DNA from: Rhodospirillales bacterium | GTDB lineage: Bacteria; Pseudomonadota; Alphaproteobacteria; Reyranellales; Reyranellaceae | Assembly: GCA_016699855.1 (NCBI GenBank) | Contig: CP064988.1 | Location: 1,702,501 to 1,766,500, forward strand | Direction: 5' to 3' | Length of the DNA stretch: 64,000 nt | Part shown: in pieces, positions 61,973 through 64,000 of the stretch | Layout: each line of letters opens with the position of its first letter | Position numbering within the stretch: the first letter of the stretch is position 1 | Notes under the pieces: generated by a model | Database searches by the model: none | The model's input: the letters and a program-made list of their open reading frames with translations, nothing else | What the model was told of the DNA's origin: nothing | Program-made: the position numbers and the translations under genes

Positions 61973-63394
61973 ATGGCGCGGCGGCGGCGCATCCACATCG
62001 ACGGCGCGTTCTACCACGTGATGCTGCGCGGCAACGGCGGGCAGGCGGTGTTCGCCGACGATTCCGACCGCCGCGCGCTGGAGCGGCTGCTGGCCGAGGG
62101 CGTCGAGCGCCACGGCCACCGCCTGCACGCCTATTGCTGGATGACCAACCACCTGCATCTCTGCGTGCAGGTCGGCGCCACGCCGCTGGCGCCCATCGTC
62201 CAGAACCTCGCCTTCCGACACGCGCGGCGCCTCAACCGCCGCGGCGCGCGCATCGGCCATCTGTTCCAGGGCCGCTACCGCGCCCTGCTGGTGGCCGACG
62301 AAAGCTATCTGCTGGCGCTGGTGCGCTACATCCACCGCAACCCGGTGGCCGCCGGGCTGGTGGCCGACGCCGCCGACTGGCGGTGGTCGAGCCACGCCGC
62401 CTATCTCGGCCGCCGCCCCGCGCCGCCCTGGCTGACCACCGCGCCGATCCTCGCGCGGCTGGCCGCCGACCCGACGCTGGCGCGCCGCCGCATGGCCGCG
62501 TGGGTCGCCGACGGGTCCGATGATCCCGCCGCCGGCGCGGAGTTCGCGCACGACGCCGACGACGCGACGTCCGCGCGCGATATCGACGGCGACACGTGGA
62601 CGCTCTACGCCGAGGCCTTCGAGGCCGGCGACCGCGTCCTCGGCCCCGAGCCGCCACCGCGTCGTACCCGCGACCTCGACACCGCGCCATGGTTCGTCGG
62701 CGCCGCCGAGCCGGTCCCCTTCCGCCCGCCCCCGCGCGGCGCCCGTCGCCAGCGCCTTGGCCTGGCGCCGCCACCGCCATCGCCCGCCGCCCTTCTCGCC
62801 GCCGCCCGCGCTCTCCTCGCACCCCCGTGCGCCCCGCCGCCGTGGGGTCAGGCCTGCAAAACGGCAGATTCCGAATCGGCACCGGCCGATCTGTTCGACG
62901 CGCTTGGCGACGGGCGGGATGACGCGGCCGGCGCCGGTGAGTCGACCACCGGCGACGACGCGGCACCTATTCTGACGACATCGACCATCGAGGAACCGCC
63001 CGTCATCACCGAGCGCGGCCACGCCGCCGCCCGCCTGCGCGGCGCCGCCACCGCGCTGGCGCTCGATCTACGCGTCGCCTCGCTGGCGGAGATGGCACGT
63101 GAGCTCGACCGCGACGCCTCGGCGCTGGGCCGCGCCGTCGCGCGCTTCCGCGCCGCGCTGGCCGCCGATCCCGCGCTCGCCGCCCGCTACGCCGCCGCAA
63201 GCGCCGCGCTCATCGCCACCGCGTTGGGGTCAGGCCTGCAAAACGGCAGATTTTCCGAACCGGCGGCGCCGAAAAATGCCGTTTCGTTGGGGTCAGGCCT
63301 GCAAAACGGCAGATCTTCCGAACCGGCGGCGCCGAAAATTGCCGCTTTGCAGGCCTGCCCCCGCAGGCACCCGGACGGTCGAAGCGGACTTTGA
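61973..63394 (+). CDS. REP-associated tyrosine transposase (RAYT) with REP-encoded tail
   Basis: A 473-residue protein. Residues 1-145 are a Y1 (IS200-like) transposase domain: GAFYHVMLRGNGGQAVFADD, the HUH pair His60/His62 in MTNHLHLCVQV, LFQGRYRALLVADESY, and the likely nucleophile Tyr119 in VRYIHRNPVAAGLV. RAYTs are single-copy, domesticated enzymes thought to mobilise REP palindromes. Residues about 145-340 are Pro/Ala-rich and low complexity. Residues about 345-405 form a helical, HTH-like domain (RVASLAEMARELDRDASALG). REP sequences are translated in frame at residues about 291-298 and again over the last 56 residues. CGGGAGGG precedes the ATG. Confidence 0.9.
   Translation: MARRRRIHIDGAFYHVMLRGNGGQAVFADDSDRRALERLLAEGVERHGHRLHAYCWMTNHLHLCVQVGATPLAPIVQNLAFRHARRLNRRGARIGHLFQGRYRALLVADESYLLALVRYIHRNPVAAGLVADAADWRWSSHAAYLGRRPAPPWLTTAPILARLAADPTLARRRMAAWVADGSDDPAAGAEFAHDADDATSARDIDGDTWTLYAEAFEAGDRVLGPEPPPRRTRDLDTAPWFVGAAEPVPFRPPPRGARRQRLGLAPPPPSPAALLAAARALLAPPCAPPPWGQACKTADSESAPADLFDALGDGRDDAAGAGESTTGDDAAPILTTSTIEEPPVITERGHAAARLRGAATALALDLRVASLAEMARELDRDASALGRAVARFRAALAADPALAARYAAASAALIATALGSGLQNGRFSEPAAPKNAVSLGSGLQNGRSSEPAAPKIAALQACPRRHPDGRSGL
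62844..62866. repeat. REP element, solo left arm (copy C), inside the transposase gene
   Basis: GGGGTCAGGCCTGCAAAACG plus GCA with no matching right arm nearby. It is read in frame by the transposase as WGQACKTAD, in a different frame from copies D and E. Confidence 0.8.
63224..63286. repeat. REP element, copy D (right arm truncated), in transposase coding region
   Basis: Left arm 63224-63248 and only the first nine bases of the right arm (63277-63285). This 63-base unit is followed directly by copy E, whose first 63 bases repeat it with three substitutions. It encodes LGSGLQNGRFSEPAAPKNAV in the transposase frame. Confidence 0.85.
63287..63362. repeat. REP element, copy E, at the end of the transposase gene
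   Basis: Left arm 63287-63311 and right arm 63340-63362 with two mismatches. It encodes LGSGLQNGRSSEPAAPKIAA and QACPRR near the end of the transposase. The unit length of 63 bases (21 codons) keeps the frame open. Confidence 0.85.
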
Positions 63395-63458
63395 ACCGGA
63401 CTTGCAATCGGTCGTTCCGCGGGTTTCAAGGCTTCTAGCGCCATGATAGTATTACATT

Positions 63459-64000
63459 ATGAGCTCAGACATACCGGACACCGAAGCGGACATCGTAGCG
63501 GCGGATCGCGGAGAGCATATCTCCCTCATGGAGCCGATGCTCATCACCGACGGCTCGCGCCATCGGACGAGCCTGAACGACCTCGCGCTGGAGCTGGCCC
63601 AAAGGGCCGCCGGTTTCCGCCGCAGCCTTCCCGAGAGCCTTCTGACGTCCCTCGCCGATCTCGTCCGGGCGATGAACTGCTACTACAGCAACCTGATCGA
63701 AGGACACGATACGCACCCCGTCGATATCGAACGGGCTCTCAAGAACGACTACAGCGCCGAGCCGCGCAAGCGCGATCTCCAGCTTGAAGCCAAGGCGCAC
63801 ATCACCGTGCAGCGATGGATCGACGGCGGCGGGCTCGCCGGCCGCGCCGTCACGGCGGACGGCCTGTGCGAGATCCACCGCCGGTTCTGCGGATCGCTGC
63901 CCGACGAACTGCTCCGGGTCGACCATCCCGCGACCGGCGAACGCATCCGCGTCGTGCCGGGAGCGTTGCGGAAACGGGATGTGGAAGTCGGCGCGCACGT
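63459..64000 (+). CDS. Fic-family protein, 3' end beyond window
   Basis: The first 180 residues of a Fic/DOC-domain protein. YYSNLIEGHDTHPVDIERAL is the N-terminal helix of class II Fic enzymes and includes the inhibitory motif (S/T)xxxE(G/N) as Ser77-Asn-Leu-Ile-Glu81-Gly82. The following LEAKAHITVQRWIDGG and LCEIHRRFCGSLPDELLRVD are typical of the segment before the catalytic loop. Fic enzymes transfer AMP to target hydroxyls. The catalytic HPFxxGNGR motif would lie beyond the window, so activity cannot be judged. It starts 64 bases after the transposase stop. Confidence 0.85.
   Translation, partial: MSSDIPDTEADIVAADRGEHISLMEPMLITDGSRHRTSLNDLALELAQRAAGFRRSLPESLLTSLADLVRAMNCYYSNLIEGHDTHPVDIERALKNDYSAEPRKRDLQLEAKAHITVQRWIDGGGLAGRAVTADGLCEIHRRFCGSLPDELLRVDHPATGERIRVVPGALRKRDVEVGAH

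Noticed and set aside
63224..63362. Tandem repeats that could be taken for a short CRISPR array
   Set aside because: The units abut with no unique spacers, form palindromes matching elements at 59446 and 61815, and lie in a transposase coding region.

Overview
The window is very GC-rich chromosomal DNA from an alphaproteobacterium. The evidence is gene content and order: an lysC-ptsP pair with divergent ubiG, cobS-cobT next to dnaJ-like and bolA, xseA, ispG-hisS, and an imp-type T6SS block. A Rhodospirillales- or Hyphomicrobiales-like host fits, but the genus cannot be fixed from sequence alone. No rRNA, tRNA or CRISPR array was seen. Nearly all genes have uniform GC-rich codon use; the clear exception is about 60.5-61.8 kb, which is visibly AT-richer.

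1-11 kb: a catabolic pair (metallo-hydrolase and a flavin hydroxylase cut by the window edge), a PDZ protein whose HtrA-type catalytic residues are all replaced, an LprI-like secreted protein, PmbA/TldE carrying a histone-H1-like tail, an MltB-type lytic transglycosylase, a LysE-type exporter, and a lipid block (diacylglycerol-kinase-like gene, PlcP/LpxH-like phosphoesterase, GT4 glycosyltransferase) resembling phosphate-starvation lipid remodelling. 11-16.7 kb: RraA-like protein, then an overlapping antitoxin-toxin-xseA operon whose palindromic operator sits inside the apparent purD promoter, purD, and a second metallo-hydrolase.

16.8-32 kb: an organic-acid/acyl-CoA group (mesaconyl-C4-CoA-hydratase-like enzyme, VOC protein, secreted protein, tartrate dehydrogenase fused to a GH19-like lysin domain), a queuosine group (yhhQ, a frameshifted queA, tgt), mutL, pgi, a nicotinamidase and a three-gene TRAP transporter. 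32-50 kb: a hydrolase-fold protein without catalytic residues, housekeeping genes (hisS, ispG, rodZ-like, ptsP, lysC, ubiG), an alcohol dehydrogenase, cobT/cobS, a J-domain protein, bolA, a small putative His/Cys-dyad protein and accA.

50-59 kb: a coupled type VI secretion block (tssK-tssL-tssM-tagF-pppA). 59-64 kb is a plastic accessory zone: an exporter fragment truncated at both ends, two low-GC orphan reading frames, and a REP-associated tyrosine transposase surrounded by, and containing within its own coding sequence, copies of a palindrome built on TCAGGCCTGCAAAACGGCA. The window ends inside a Fic-family gene. The REP/transposase module, the lysin-tartrate dehydrogenase fusion, the histone-tailed PmbA and the operator shared by the toxin-antitoxin operon and purD are the most unusual items.
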